From positions 124,001-188,000 of the forward strand of contig MU394076.1 in the NCBI GenBank assembly GCA_022578605.1: DNA of 64,000 nt, written 5' to 3'. Below, piece after piece: positions 28,721 to 41,677 of this stretch. The stretch is from Camillea tinctor. Taxonomy: Eukaryota > Ascomycota > Sordariomycetes > Xylariales > Xylariaceae. The number at the start of each line of letters is the position of its first letter. Position 1 is the stretch's first letter. The position numbers and the translations under genes were made by a program. Below the pieces are notes generated by a model, which was not told where the DNA came from, did no database searches, and worked only from the letters and a program-made list of their open reading frames with translations.

Positions 28721-29365
28721 CTAAATTGTCAGGTGATAGAAATGGGTGGTCAAGTTGAAGCCAAGCAAGCGGGAGCAGATAATAGAGTTTCCATGTTAGG
28801 CCGCGATTGCAGTAAAGCCAGGCCACCCGTGCCTGTAAGTAAGATCCTAGGTTATAGGACTAGATAGGCAATTACATCCCAAGAACATCAATAAACTGCC
28901 TTTTATTTTCATCTAGGTAACAACTTCCTCGGGGGGATCTCTATTACTGGTAGGAGGGAAAGAACCCGTGATGAGCCCTGTCCATCTTCTTTAGTACGTA
29001 CACTTTACAACTACTAGCAACTACTTAAATCTCAACCGAAGATTAGCCGGCGCAAACCATCCCAAATGACGCACGCACTGGAATGTAGGTACACTACCTA
29101 CCTACTTAGGTACAAACAGGGTTTGAACTATAAACACCATCTTGAAAGCATCACAAAGGAACAGTTATCTAGTTTGAGGGCTATAAATATCTCCACTCAT
29201 ACTAAGTACTACTATTTCCATTTAAGAGGGAAGGGTGGTTAAAAAATAAGAGAGAGAAAAAGAGAAAAGATTTGACAAAATCTTAGTATTGAGTATTGCC
29301 GCGTCTGTTAAGGAGAGAGACTCCTCGCCTAGCAGCTGCACACATCCGCCTCTTGCTTGCGTCCC

Positions 29366-31198
29366 ATGCCAATCAAGACTAGCCTCGCCCGGGCGCGACA
29401 ACGGAAATCGTACAAAGGGAAGAAAACCATGGCGATGAGGGCATCTGCTCCATCTACGAACACGAACTCTCCAAACTACGCCACTGACCAAGTCGACGAA
29501 GAGCTCATCTCCTCTATGGCGGGCGCATCCACGTTTCCCAGCTCTCATTTCCCCCCGATGATTCCTGACTTGTTCATCTCAGACCCTCCTATCAGGGATG
29601 CCCTAGCTACAGATACTTCCAACCTACAAGATGGCACTATCGACGAATGCCGGCCCTTCCTAGCGGCGCGGTTCCAGGGCATCGATTACAATGAGTACGG
29701 AGTGCCACATCTCGACCGGGAACGTCACATTAGGTTCCTTCGCAAGAGTCTGGGGAGGCTTCCTGCTCCCTTCGTAGCTGCCGATGCAAGCAGGCCATGG
29801 ATCTTTTACTGGTGTCTGAATGGCCTGTCTCTCTTGGGTGCCGATGTCTCGAGCTACCGGGACGATCTCGTCGAAACTGCACGGTCTATGCAGAATGATA
29901 CGGGTGGATTTGGGGGAGGCTTCGGCCAACGATCCCACCTAGCGACTACGTATGCTACTGTCTTGGCACTATCTATTGTTGGCGGAGAGTCTGCATATGA
30001 AGTCATTGATCGGAGGGCTATGTGGAAATGGCTCTGTGCCCTGAAGCAGCGAGACGGTGGATTTCGAATGTCGATAGGGGGCGAGGTTGATGTTAGGTAA
30101 GTCTATCCCCCCCTTCCCCCCCCCTTTCCCCTCCCCTTTTCCCCTTACCCCTCTCCCCCTGAATCCTATCTTGAGGCAAGTATCTTACCATGCTTTCAGG
30201 GGAGCCTACTGCGCAGCTGTCATTATCACGCTGCTTAATCTACCACTAGACCTGTCCCCAGACTCCCCGGCTTGGACCGCCGACGAGTTTGATTTACTCA
30301 CAGGCCTCGCAGATTACGTACGCCGATGTAAGGGAACCTAGCTAAGTAGAGTAGCCCGTCTCGTTAGGTCGCATACTGACCATGCAGGCCAAACATTCGA
30401 GGGCGGCATTTCGGGGAAGCCGGATGCGGAAGCACACGGTGCATACGCTTTTTGTGCTTTAGGTTGCCTTGCTATTCTCGATGCTCCGCATCGTATTTTC
30501 CCTAGGTTCGTAGCAACCCGCATCTCGCCCACGCCCCCAGTTTGAAGGTGTAAATAAAAGGTAAAAGTTCTCTAATGCCCCAGGTTGAGTCTAGATACCT
30601 CGATATCCCACGTCTTATTTCTTGGCTTTCGTCCCGCCAATATGCCCCAGAAGGCGGGTTTTGCGGTCGCACAAATAAACTCGTTGATGGGTGTTATAGC
30701 CATTGGGTTGGGGGTTGTTGGCCCTTAATAGAAGCCAGTATTCATGGGCCTCTAAGCGAAGGTGATGAAGTGACTACATATGCCGCAGTCCATGATTTGT
30801 ATTCTCGTGAAGGTCTCATCCGATATATTCTGTGTTGTGGGCAAGACCAGACAAAACGAGGTGGTATGAGAGATAAGCCGAGCCGGTAAGTGCACATGCT
30901 CACTTTTACAAACGGGGGATATAAAATCCATTGACCAAGAAAAAAAAGTACTTCTGATGCGTATCACACCTGTTATGTCCTCAGCGGGTTGTCTTCAGCA
31001 CAACATATTACCCGTTGGCATCCTTCGAGTGGCGAGGGAATAATGGCGCATTTGACGTATGACGTCTCGCCGCTCGTTGAAGACCATCAAATATTTGACG
31101 AGGAAGACCGAATCAACGCTACCGACCCTGTCTACGCGATTCCTGAGGAGAATCGCAGAGAGATCATGTCATACTTCTTGTCAAAACCAGGATTCTGA
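29366..31198 (+). CDS. RAM1: Protein farnesyltransferase beta subunit
   Basis: Five exons: 29366-30096, 30200-30327, 30388-30505, 30595-30885 and 30949-31198; 505 residues. The enzyme (with an alpha subunit not in this window) attaches farnesyl to CAAX cysteines of Ras-type GTPases and a-factor-like pheromones. Beta-barrel repeats are seen as GGFGGGFGQRSHLATTYA, DGGFRMSIGGEVDVRGAY, FEGGISGKPDAEAHGAYAF and GGFCGRTNKLVDGCYSHW. The zinc ligands are present: Asp357 and Cys359 in VDGCYSHW and His429 in AYHTCYVLSG. Intron 4 uses an AAG acceptor at 30948, chosen because it gives the family spacing between DKP and YHTC. The N terminus is uncertain: the first ATG is 29366, but 29429 (AACCATGG) has a better context and would shorten the protein by 21 basic residues. 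Confidence 0.94.
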
Positions 31199-34100
31199 CC
31201 CGCTGTGGCCGCATATCAGAGACCTTACCCGACACTAGGCCGAGCCAATACAAGGAGATTTGGAAAATCTTCTATTTGGCTCTTAGTGGTTTGGCTTCAC
31301 AGCTTTCGGCCCAAACGCGAGATATATTTCTATTCACGTGCCTTACTCTCTTTCCATGGTATCAGGCTGTAGTGTCTTGATAGAAATTCGGCACGAACCC
31401 CTTTTGATCGAGACGGGTTGAGCCGAGCACGCTTTACCTACCTAGATGGGTCATATCGGGCGTGAATGGATTGAAGCGTCAGCTAGAGCCCCTGTAGTAT
31501 CTAGACTACATACCTCCGCAGTTACACATCAGGACAGCGCATCATTGAAAGCTGGAAACATAGATTGGTTCGATCATTGTACGAGAAGGTACCCGTATCC
31601 CTTGGCTATGCCCATTTGAACAATATGTACAGGATTTATTATGCACACTGCAGTCGACATACCAACTACTGTTGGTACAACAAGCGTAGGTTAGTGAGGA
31701 AGTATCGCCCGATTGCAGTGAAACAGAACCAGCCGGAGGGATTCCCACACTCGTTAATCTACGTTATCCACCACATGTACTTCCGTCGCACAACATGATG
31801 ACTACGACTCAAGCAGCTCGACTGCAAATCAGTGCGAGCCTGCGGGGTGGCAGGTTGCTCGAGGGGCTGGAATCTGACCTGACTAGTCTAGACTCCGAAG
31901 TGACGCCACCCCTTTATAACCGCACCGCTCTAATGCTCCAAAGCCCGAGGTTGACGGCAAAGTGCAGGTATCGTCAAGGCTGGAGAGCTGATCCATGATG
32001 TGCGGCACCGATGGACCTCCAACATCGGGTCCTCACACCAAGTTGTCGAGATAGTGTGTGCTCAGATGTGTGTGCAGAGCTACATGTGCCCTGCACAGAT
32101 CTTCTCGAGGGCACTGGCAAGTTGGGTAGGTTGGCCACATGTTGTGGTCGTTTTGCATTGTACCCCTACCTCGAACCTATATGGCCACAGTAAAATCTTT
32201 GACGTGGCAGTCCCCATTGTGGCCGCCTTTTGCGGCCTTCCTCGACTTCAGATGACAAAGCGATATATACCGAGCTAACACTAGAGGAGGTAACATAGCG
32301 TTATCTCTCTACTGATCGCATGTGCTTCGAACAAATTAGCCATATGCTGTGCAACGCGTATGGTCCACAAGCGGAGATTCGTCGACGACTCGAGTCTCTG
32401 CGATCAGCTTCACAATGATGCCCTGGTATTACCGGGTCAGAATAATAGGCCTCGGGCTGCAGCTCAAATATGGGTACATAGAGCCACCATATATCCTATT
32501 TCTGTTTTGATTTTTCTTTAGTTTTGGCCCTTGTCTCCCGATGGTATTGGCAGTCGTTACCTGCCAGCACAGTTTCAGATGATGGATAATGGCAGAGTGC
32601 ATGGTGAGACGCAATAAGCTACGAGGAAGCGTTGAACCAAGGGAAAAGACAAAGTTTGGGGTTAAGAGGCTCTCGATAACATACGGGTGGACGATCTGGA
32701 TGGTGAATAGAGAGCTCCCCCCAGGTGAGGTGTATTAGAGCATGGGATGAGCATGCGTGTTTGTGTATGGCGGACAAGGCTTGCTGCACGACATCCATCG
32801 CCTTGCCGGTGGGGACGGGTCGGGTACTCGATACATCTCATCCCAAAACTAACACCATTCCAGTAGCCGTGAGATCCGGTCAAGAACGTGTCGAAAAAAA
32901 GAAGGTTTCCGAAGACTTAGCTCTAGCTGAACTGCAATGATATCATGGTTCATCTTGGTCAAATTCCAGCAGTTTGGACATATTTCGTGCCGGAAACTGG
33001 CTCATGATTGCAATTTCTGCCCTAGCAAACACGTTGCATCGACAATGACTTTTGATGCATGCATGTATGTATGTCTCTATCTATCTCTGGCTGAAATTTT
33101 GAGGTTGCATTTATTGTTTAATTGGTGTATGGATATGTAGGTTGACAGAATATCTGCAACAGACCAAGAAAGGGGAGTTAAATGTAAGAAAAAGGAAAGA
33201 AAAAAAAAGGAGAAAAAAAAGCTCCATAGACCAAGACCGGTAGTCTCTAGTCCCTGCAAGGTAATACCCTTCCTTACATTGCATAGTACCGATACCTTAT
33301 ACTCTAGATGTTATACTTTCTTTATTATGTCGTGTGTATTAGTGTAGACTTAGACTAAACTAACCTAGGACCGTTGAGATGGATATCTTCTACCCCTTTC
33401 TCTCCTTTCTCAATTCTCCCCCCTCCCCTCCTCCCCATTGTGTTCATGTCTCCCCGTACCTACCTACTTCCCTACTACCTACGTACCTACATAGGTTACA
33501 TACATGCACACATGCACTTATATGTCGCATCACCTTATTCTTCCTCATATTTTTTTCAAAGTGTGAAGCTTAATCTTTTCGGCCGAGATTTAGACTTGAA
33601 ATTTGAATATAATTGATCACATATGATGATGATGATGATGTATGTATGTGCTGACCCTGGTAGCTGACCCTACATTATTAGAGGTAATTGTATAGTATTG
33701 TAAAGGTATAAATCATGTATATAGGTGAATTTATGTGCATGCTATGTAGGTATAGACAATGTACCTATGTAGTTATACTTATCTAAGATAAGATCGCATG
33801 GGGTCTATGCGTTCTTTTCCGGATATTTCAATTCGAGTCTTATTCCACCTCACCTAGTATTTTATGTAATAATACCTAAGGTACCTATCTACTTACCTAC
33901 CTAGGTAAACTTAAAGATATTTTTAAAGGCGGGTCATTATTAACATCTTCTCTTTTCCTTCATTCCTACCAAGTGCTCAAATCCAACCCAGAAAGGAAAA
34001 TAAAATAAAATATAATAGAAATAAAAAAGACACTAAAAAAAGTCCTACCGCCATTTGATATAACCTAGTCAAAGTATCGAAGTTACATGGCCGTCATCTT

Positions 34101-36422
34101 CTTGCGGCGTCTCGCCTACTGGATTGTAGCAATACTACAACAATTGAACAAACCACCCCTCCCAGTTGGCCAAAAGCAACCGTCGTCATAAACGGCGTCC
34201 ATTTCTCCATATGCAACAAATCGTCAGGTCTAGCGAGGGGCAGGTCGAGAGGGGTACTAATACCTCGGTCCCCGTTTGCTGAGCTTGCAGAAAATAAGTA
34301 CTCATACCGGTTCTGACAAAGACTTAGAAAACGTCCTTCTTGATTTAATATCAAGCGGCAATGCCAACTCATCATTGCATGAGGTGTTAAGCGTCTCGAC
34401 TTTTGGCTAGTCGCCTTCGCCTCTGTCCGACGTCGTCGATTTTCATTGGCCAATGGTCCCATAGGCTTTTTCAGTGGCTCCTGTAGGTCCTCGCAGGGTC
34501 TCCAATAACTCTCCCAATAGCTTGTTAGGGCAGAGACCAGGTTCGTTTCTAAGACCAGGATCTCCCAGCGGGCCAGTCAGTGTGTTCATGCAGCTCATAT
34601 TTTTTTTTGTTGTTCACCGACTTCGTGGTTCCTTTCCGGCACGAAGTCAGTCATTCGATTTATTCACCTCATCTTTGGCTCCAGAAAAGGGCCAGAAGGT
34701 AAGGAGAAGAAGCGAAGAAAAGAAAAGAGGAGAAAGAAAAAAAAAAGAAAAAGAAAAAGAAAACGAAGCCATACATGTACCTCCGCATACAGGTTGTTGG
34801 CTGCTGCTCCAACTCTCACAGCTCACTAACCAACCATTACATGTTACATATGACCCAGTCAATTTTTTTTCTTTTACTTCTTTTTGCCTCTATTTTAGCT
34901 GAGCTTTGTTAGACTGCTTTTCTGCACTCTGATCTGATTTGTCTGTAAGTCCTTTCTGCTGACGCTGTTTATTCTGACTCGAGGGCGGATCGCTTACCCC
35001 CCCTCCTCGGCCCAATACGTGTACGCTTCTTCTTATGTTTTCTACTGCAAAACATGCCATCTGAACCATTGGATTGGCTTTTGAATCTGATATTCCTCGG
35101 AATCTGGGACCTCATCGTCACTCCTGGTCACCACCATTGAGGTTCCCATCTCTCCCCCCTCGTTGTCCCTCATCGATCCCGGAGTCCCTGTCGTGTACAT
35201 GGATCTATACATACAGGATACATGGGGCGTACATCAACAGACAGGCATCGTGGTAGCATGACAGATGGACATGCATGGTACGTGGGGATGTACCACCACT
35301 TATTACCTATTTCTGTGTCTGTTGAGAAAAACCGCTAGGTATTTTTCTAGTACCGGCTATCTTTCTTTGGGTTGATTGCTATTGCATTAGCGGCCGTCAA
35401 GAGGGATCTTGGAATGACAGTTCCTTTTTCCTATTCTCTATGTACCCCCAGACGATATACCAGGCACATCCCTCTTTCCTACCTATCCTAGATGCCCAGG
35501 AAACGAGCCGTGACTGGTGGCCGGTCCGCTGGACAAGCCAGAAGCCCAGAGCTCCTTTGTTTTTCCTTTGTTCCCTTTTCCAATTTGCAGTTCCGCCGAG
35601 GACGTGGATTGGCCGCAGAACTGGTTCCAGTTCATTTTGCCACTTCACTATGCCTACCTCTGCATATACAGCGTCTCTTTTTACCCAGCAGTCCCCATTG
35701 TCGGACAGGGTATGGGACAGAACTCAGACGGAGAAGGGCGGTACCACGTCCTGCCAGGAGGAATACCGCAAGACTTATCAGAGATGATCATCTTTGTGAG
35801 AATGCATTACCCCATGTGTTGTGGTGGAGTTGCCTAGTCTTTCGAGATTTTATCAACTGGCAACGACTCGCGCCAACACATCAGGATGGGTCACACTCTT
35901 CAAGAGCCGCATCTTTTCGCCTGCGTCTATCGAACTCGGTTCCATCCCAACCCCGTTTCCTCTTCGGCCTTGTCTCCTTGATTCCGTCTTGAGATATCCC
36001 TGCCCCGCACTAACATCTCAATTCTGCAATAAAGCACACATGTCTCGCCGTCGATGGCTCGTCTCTCTGCACCATAGCCCTGAATACGTAGCATAACCTC
36101 CTTCTTCAACACTACCACAACCACACCTACGCTGTAGTACAGAATCTTCGTCTACGCTCACTGCTGCCCTACCGGTCTTGATAATCTCATCCCTCATCAC
36201 CACCCCCTTCCCCACGGTTGGGCTCGACTGCATACTAGAAGGCGTCTGGATTCCTATCCCGCGTTCGCCTTGAAGCATTGTTACCCCAGGAACTATTCAC
36301 CAAATTGTCCAGCCCTTGGTGTGGGGGGTGTTCTATATTTTTTTTCCCTTTCCTCTTTTCCCAGTCTCGAGATTTCAGCCTGCCGGGTCTTTACGGGAAG
36401 CCATTGAGAAACAGTCAGCATC
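31199..36422. other. Intergenic, 5.2 kb, no supported gene
   Basis: 3' side of the farnesyltransferase gene and upstream of the dsRBD-like gene. Contains a GAT run at 33623-33640 and TACCTA tracts around 33470-33500 and 33880-33910. Unassigned ORFs such as minus 34094-34462 (122 codons, ending in a hydrophobic segment) and plus 35492-35992 (166 codons) lack recognisable content. 36320-36360 is a pyrimidine tract expected just upstream of a fungal start. Confidence 0.45.
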
Positions 36423-37224
36423 ATGGGAGGCTTTTACATGCAGTACCTCGAGAGTAAGTCTCCTGCTCCAGCACATTGTGTAACTTGATCCTTCCCAATT
36501 GCCCATAAGAATGGTAGTGGTGGTGGTGCCGGTGATGATGACGATGATACGCGCGGTGGGGCGGAACAAAGGGGAAGTTCGTCTTACACACGTGAGCAAG
36601 CCCCTGCATCATCAAGACGTGCAGCTTGCCATCGTGTTCCTGCCGCAAGAACGTGAATACATACATGCTGGCATCCTACTTTAAAACCCCACGTTTTTGA
36701 GTTGCGCGAACTAGCCTCCACGTTCGATCCGAGGCGTTCGTTATTAGGCTATCATGCATAGATTACTCTTGATCTTCGTCGCGTCATCAGGGCTGCATAC
36801 CCGCGCGGGCGTCGTCGGTATCGAATGGGGGTCTTTCCAGGATCAGTTGCTAACATAGCATCCGATAGGTCTGTGCCGGCGCCGTGGGTGGCGAGACCCT
36901 TCGTACGAGTGTTACAGAGACCCCAGTGGCTACACCTGCCTGGTCTTGGTCAACGGGCGCGAGTATCAGACAGATCTGGCGTACGAATCGGACACCCTAG
37001 CTCAGGAGAACGCAGCCATGAGGGCGTTCATGGTGTGTCGGAACTTTTCTGTCAATGGGGGCATGCTCGCCCGCAACGGCATCGTCCAGGGTCTCCCGGC
37101 CAATGAGTCGACTAGACGCAAGAAGTCTCGTCATACTTCATCCAGTCACAACCATGGTCACAGGGAAAGCCGTCACAGATCAGGCAATCACTCGAGCAGC
37201 AGTTCGACCGCCTCTCTCGAGTGA
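36423..37224 (+). CDS. Small stand-alone dsRNA-binding-domain-like protein
   Basis: Two exons: 36423-36453 (ATG plus ten codons and one base) and 36869-37224; 128 residues. The 415-nt intron has GTAAGT at its 5' end, a GCTAAC branch site near 36848 and ATAG at its 3' end, and joining restores frame (S at the junction). Residues 5-72 fit a dsRBD fold: an alpha helix (FYMQYLESLCRRRGW), three strands (DPSYECYRD, YTCLVLVNGREYQ, DLAYESD), then a helix rich in Ala (TLAQENAAMRAFMVCRNF), as in the A-x2-A-A-x-A pattern of that domain. The last ~35 residues are basic, Ser- and His-rich and disordered, possibly a nucleic-acid-binding or localisation tail. No catalytic domain is attached. RNA binding is an inference from the pattern; the family is not one I can name. 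Confidence 0.75.
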
Positions 37225-40200
37225 GGGAGGCTTGGTTGGCTTGGCTTTTCACAAAGCCTTATTGACCAATGCCGTATTTGATTATCGGGCAGTTTCAGAC
37301 CAATGGATGCACACGCAGAAGAAAGAACGAAAGGGAAACAAAAAAAAGAAGAAAAAGAAAACAAGGCGTCGGATATTGACATATATACACATGATGAAGC
37401 TTCACAGCTTATCTCCTCCCCAGGCATATTCCCCGGAATACCCACTGAGCATGGTCCAACGAAAGACAGAGCGAGAGCGAGAGAGAGAGACGGAGAGACA
37501 AAAATCTGCATAAATCGACGAATAACGAATTAACGAAATAAATTAACGACCTTACGAAACGATCTAATTATGATGATTTCCATCAAATATGATGGCTTTT
37601 TTTTTCCTGCTACGTCTGTTAGAATCACCGCTTGTTTCTTTTCCTCAAAAAGAAATTTTTATTTGATGATGATGATGACGATGGCGATGACCAACCCCCC
37701 TTTTTTTCTGGCTGTTGGGAGCACAGAACCCGGCCGGCTCAGGAAGATGCACTTTTTCTTCGTTTTCGGAGGATTTCCTTAGCCGAACGGAAAATAGATA
37801 TGCTGCGAAGAGGGATCTTGTCCTATGACAAGGATGGTTGCCATGATTGGATTCACTTTTTTTCCTTTTTTTTCTTTCTTTCACTTCTTCCCTGAATAGA
37901 CATTTTCAAAGATGGTTTCACGACGCGTGAAAAGAGGAGGGAAAACGGACGGAACCTAGCAAGTCTTGACGTTCTTTCCGGTGCGTGCTTTGGGTAGCCA
38001 GGAGAGCTCGATGTTATCGGTTTCTCCAGGTTTAGGATAGAAAGCTGAAAAGCAAACCGGTCGGTTCGTTAGCTCGGGAATGGAATTTGGTAGGGTCGGT
38101 CGGGTGAGAAAAAGGACTGGGTGGAACGAAAAAAAAAAAGACATTCGTAGTTGGAATATCGTCTCCAACTGATGAGGCTTGTGGACGGGAAGTTATCTCA
38201 GATTTTGGGAAGGGTTATTATTATATACACGTTGCTCTCAAGGGTAGATTATGATGTTACGACTGATTACAAAATACACGAAGCATCAGATCAATGATAT
38301 TTATGACAATTTTTTTCTATAGTTACTAGAACTCCAAGTTCAGACTTGCGACTGTGAAAATAACTCTTTCGGGAGGCTGAGACGGGAGAATGTGAGAGAG
38401 AGAAAAAGGGGGGGGGAAGAGGGAGTATTGGGTTTGGACACTGAACAAATATCTACAACCTGGTAACTGTTGTACTGCTGTATAGCAAAACCATTGGCAG
38501 GGGATTCACGTCTACGTACCTCCTGAGCTGTTGATTAGTCGTTCTACCTCAATATGCAAGAGTTGCGAAGAGACCCAGGTTTTTTCCCCCCTTCTTTTCT
38601 TTTCTCTACTCATTGGTAGGTAGGTTGGTTGCCGGTTGTAGATTGTGTAGGGTTCTCTAGCGTATCTGGCATTTTGCGCGCGCGTGCGCGTGTGTGACCT
38701 ATACCTACCCACCATCACTATTGTTGTTGTATGTATGTACATTCGATAACCCCCTTATCCATGTCTATGCGCTTTTTCTTCATCGGACTGGGGAGGGGCA
38801 GAGATGGGCTAAAAAAAGAAACAGGGAGCACACGCGCGAACACACTGGATCGAGAGAGATCCCCATCTCCTAATCCAGGTCCCCGAGGTCCGTCCGGTTG
38901 AGGTCTAAAGAATCTAGGTACTACCCCTGGCCCCCCGGATTAACGTGATGTTCCAGAGCGGGATGCCCGATTTGGAAATGAACTGGGATCGGTATACTAT
39001 ACTATGTAGTATTTTTATCTTTGCTTTTTTCTTGTCGGGACCCGTGTGCACCGCACCTACGGATAGACCGTACGTATGTAGTGCTATGGAGAGAAAAAGG
39101 GTCTTTGCCCATCCCAGCCAGCCAAGGTAGGTATACTTACTACCTGTAAGGCTAGATGTAGGCTTCCCCTGTTTACAAGGTTAACTTGGGTTAGGTTAGG
39201 TGAATCAGTGCGGTGCGTTGCGTTGCTGTGCGGTGATTGTATATTGTGGATGAAAGGGGAGGGGGAGGGGTGCGTGCGTTCTGGTGTAGAGTATATAATT
39301 AGGTACTGTAAACGGGATGAGTTCATATGGAGTTTGCGATGAAGAAGATATGATCACCGATGTTGTGGTGATATAAACCAAAATGTATAACCTATAGGTG
39401 ACTTACCTAAACTACCTACCTATACGAAATGCCCAATGTTATACAAGGCAAATATTAGTTGGTAAGTCGATCCGGGTTTGTTCGAGTTTCGGGGGGGAAC
39501 ACGACGCCTACACCGAGGTAGGTCTGCATGAATTTTCTCAAATCAATACTTAGACCGACGACCCCCGGACTAGTTATTGATCACGGGATTGCCATTGGGG
39601 CGACCAAGCAACCCATACATACGTGCATACTATCTACCTCACTTATATGTAGCGTATAATTAGAAGCAGGTAATGAAATGCAAGCAAGCAAGAAGCCCAT
39701 CAGTTAGCATATGCATTATGTATTTAACAAACTGGGGGTCATCTGTCGATGTTCACTTATTTTTTTCTTCTTTTTTTCCCCCTTTCTTACATTTGACAGG
39801 TATGTACAAGTATAGATCGTAAAAGTTCGGAGGTTTTCTCAATTCAATTTATTTTTGTACTTCTCGGGTCTTTTTATCTCTTTCTTGAACTTTTTTCTTT
39901 TTCTTTTTTGATCAGATGACATTTGAAGTATTTCGAGAAAGATCTTTGACAAGGAAAAGCGTGTTATCTTTATGCTTATTCTGAGATCTGGCTCAAAGGT
40001 TAGAAAAGAGAGCGGGGGAGTGCGTGAAAGTCAAAGAAAAGAAGAAGAAAAAGAGAGCCCGTATTCAAAAATGGGATGATGTGAGGAAGGTTGCTCGTGA
40101 GCAAAAATAAGACAATCGAAATCAGGTTATCCACACGTCAAATTCAAAATACGAAGGGGGGAAAGGATGGCGACGTAAAGATCGGCTAAAATAGGGGCGG

Positions 40201-41677
40201 GCGGTCACGGCCTTACTTTTTTCTGCATCCTCTTATTATGTATACATTGGATCTCTCTCTTTCTCTCTCATATAAGTTGACTTGGAACTAGTCCTACTTA
40301 AAACTTTAGTACTACCAATGGACGTCGCAGATCGCCGTTGATCGAAAACACGAATAATAACACCAACTCTCGTATAGTTTTTGTAACCTACCTAGGTTAC
40401 TTATTTTAGTTATAACTTGAGACGAAGGTGTGTAATTGGCTCTCACCTGAACTACCTAGGTAACTAGTAGGTTAACTAGTTACTAACCTATTTGATATCA
40501 ACTATATGCGCATACGGATACTTCAATGGAATAATATATGTATTAATATACTATCGATGATCACTGTTTCTTTTGTTTTTTTTCTTGTTGACTATTGAGA
40601 TTGAAAAACAATTCTTCCCGGGAATTTTTCGAAGAAGAAAAAAATGTTGACAGGCTGGGGCTGGAAGTGGGCGTCGCGGACAAGCTCATTTCAATATCAC
40701 GTAATGTCGAGTTCCAAGGACCAAAAGTCGATGGGCGTGGGGTTGGCGATGGTGTGATTGGCTCAAGCCGATCGCCCCATTTCCCGTTTTGTCAAGATCA
40801 GGGGTGGAATGGACATGCTCGGATATGCTGGGCGAGCTTGGTGTGGCTAGACAAGGCGGTGCTAGGCTGCTGGGGTACCTCAGGGGGCACCAAGGGTATG
40901 CTTTTCAGGTCAAGTTTTTATGGGGAGTTTCTTTCAGGTGTACCAATGAACAGGCTTGTCAGAGGCTAAGGAAGCCGCAATAATTTCAAGTAATTCAAGC
41001 ATTTAACGTTCTCAAGGGGGGGTGTGGAAGGACTTATAATTTAATTTGAACGAAACATCACATCGATTTACTCGTGTGAGAGGAATTAGAAGAGAACTAG
41101 GTACATATTAAAAATTTCCAAGTGAGTTTTTTTTTTCTTTCTCTTTCTTTAATTGTATAGGTGTTCTTTTAACTCTTTATTCTTCCCCCTCCCTCCTCTT
41201 CTCTTTTCTCTCCATTTACTTAACTTTACTTACACAGTTTACACCTGCACTTATACATTTAACCTACAGTCATTCGCTTGTTTAATCTTTAACCTTAACC
41301 TTTACAGGAGTACCTTACTTACCGTACTTTACCATACGTAAAACTCGAAAGTCTATTGGTTTTCGCCACGCTCCTGCACACCCGCACAAACTTAAATCCA
41401 CATCCCTCCAGCGCGTTGATCCTTGGGCTGCCTTTGCACCACCACAACCTTTTTCTACCAATCCAATCCACGCCCCTCTCTCTCTCTCGAGGCCACATCG
41501 TTGTCTATAACCAACTCCTCCCGCTCTTTGACCATCTACCCTCAACACCCGCATCATCCAACCTCAGTCTTCGATTACACTCACGAGATCGAACCCGGAA
41601 TCGAATTGGAATTCGATTTTGCATTTGCACTCACTACTTTGCCTCATTACTACTGTTGCTAATCACTCAAGTCCAAA
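37225..41677. other. Intergenic, 4.5 kb, no supported gene
   Basis: Downstream of the dsRBD-like gene and promoter of the GDP-mannose pyrophosphorylase gene. AT-rich with poly-T/poly-A runs and TACCTA/TAGGTA clusters near 39400-39420 and 40390-40480. The last 340 bp (41340-41677) are strongly C/T-rich, a common core-promoter and leader feature in fungi. A 124-codon ORF at 40595-40969 has no ATG start and no recognisable content. Confidence 0.5.

Larger units (their letters stand above)
23703..29365. other. Intergenic, 5.7 kb, divergent promoters and an unexplained higher-GC island
   Basis: Separates the minus-strand transcription factor from the plus-strand farnesyltransferase gene, so both promoters lie here. 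23703-24200 is GC-richer and probably the factor's leader. Simple repeats: purine-rich AGAAGTAGA-like at 24232-24296, GTT/GCT at 24463-24519, CAT at 26238-26295, GGTA at 28695-28720. From about 25800 to 28100 the DNA is less AT-rich and holds unassigned ORFs (minus 25791-26135, 114 codons; minus 27497-27892, 131 codons; plus 27169-27465, 98 codons). None shows a domain I know or a plausible splice chain. Confidence 0.45.

Noticed and set aside
34094..34462. 122-codon minus-strand ORF ending in a hydrophobic segment
   Set aside because: Considered as a small mitochondrial membrane protein, but no family matches and no start or splice support.
35492..35992. 166-codon plus-strand ORF upstream of the dsRBD-like gene
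   Set aside because: No domain, overlapping ORFs in two other frames, no splice link to the gene downstream.
40595..40969. 124-codon plus-strand ORF
   Set aside because: Starts at TTG, no recognisable protein content, isolated in AT-rich spacer.
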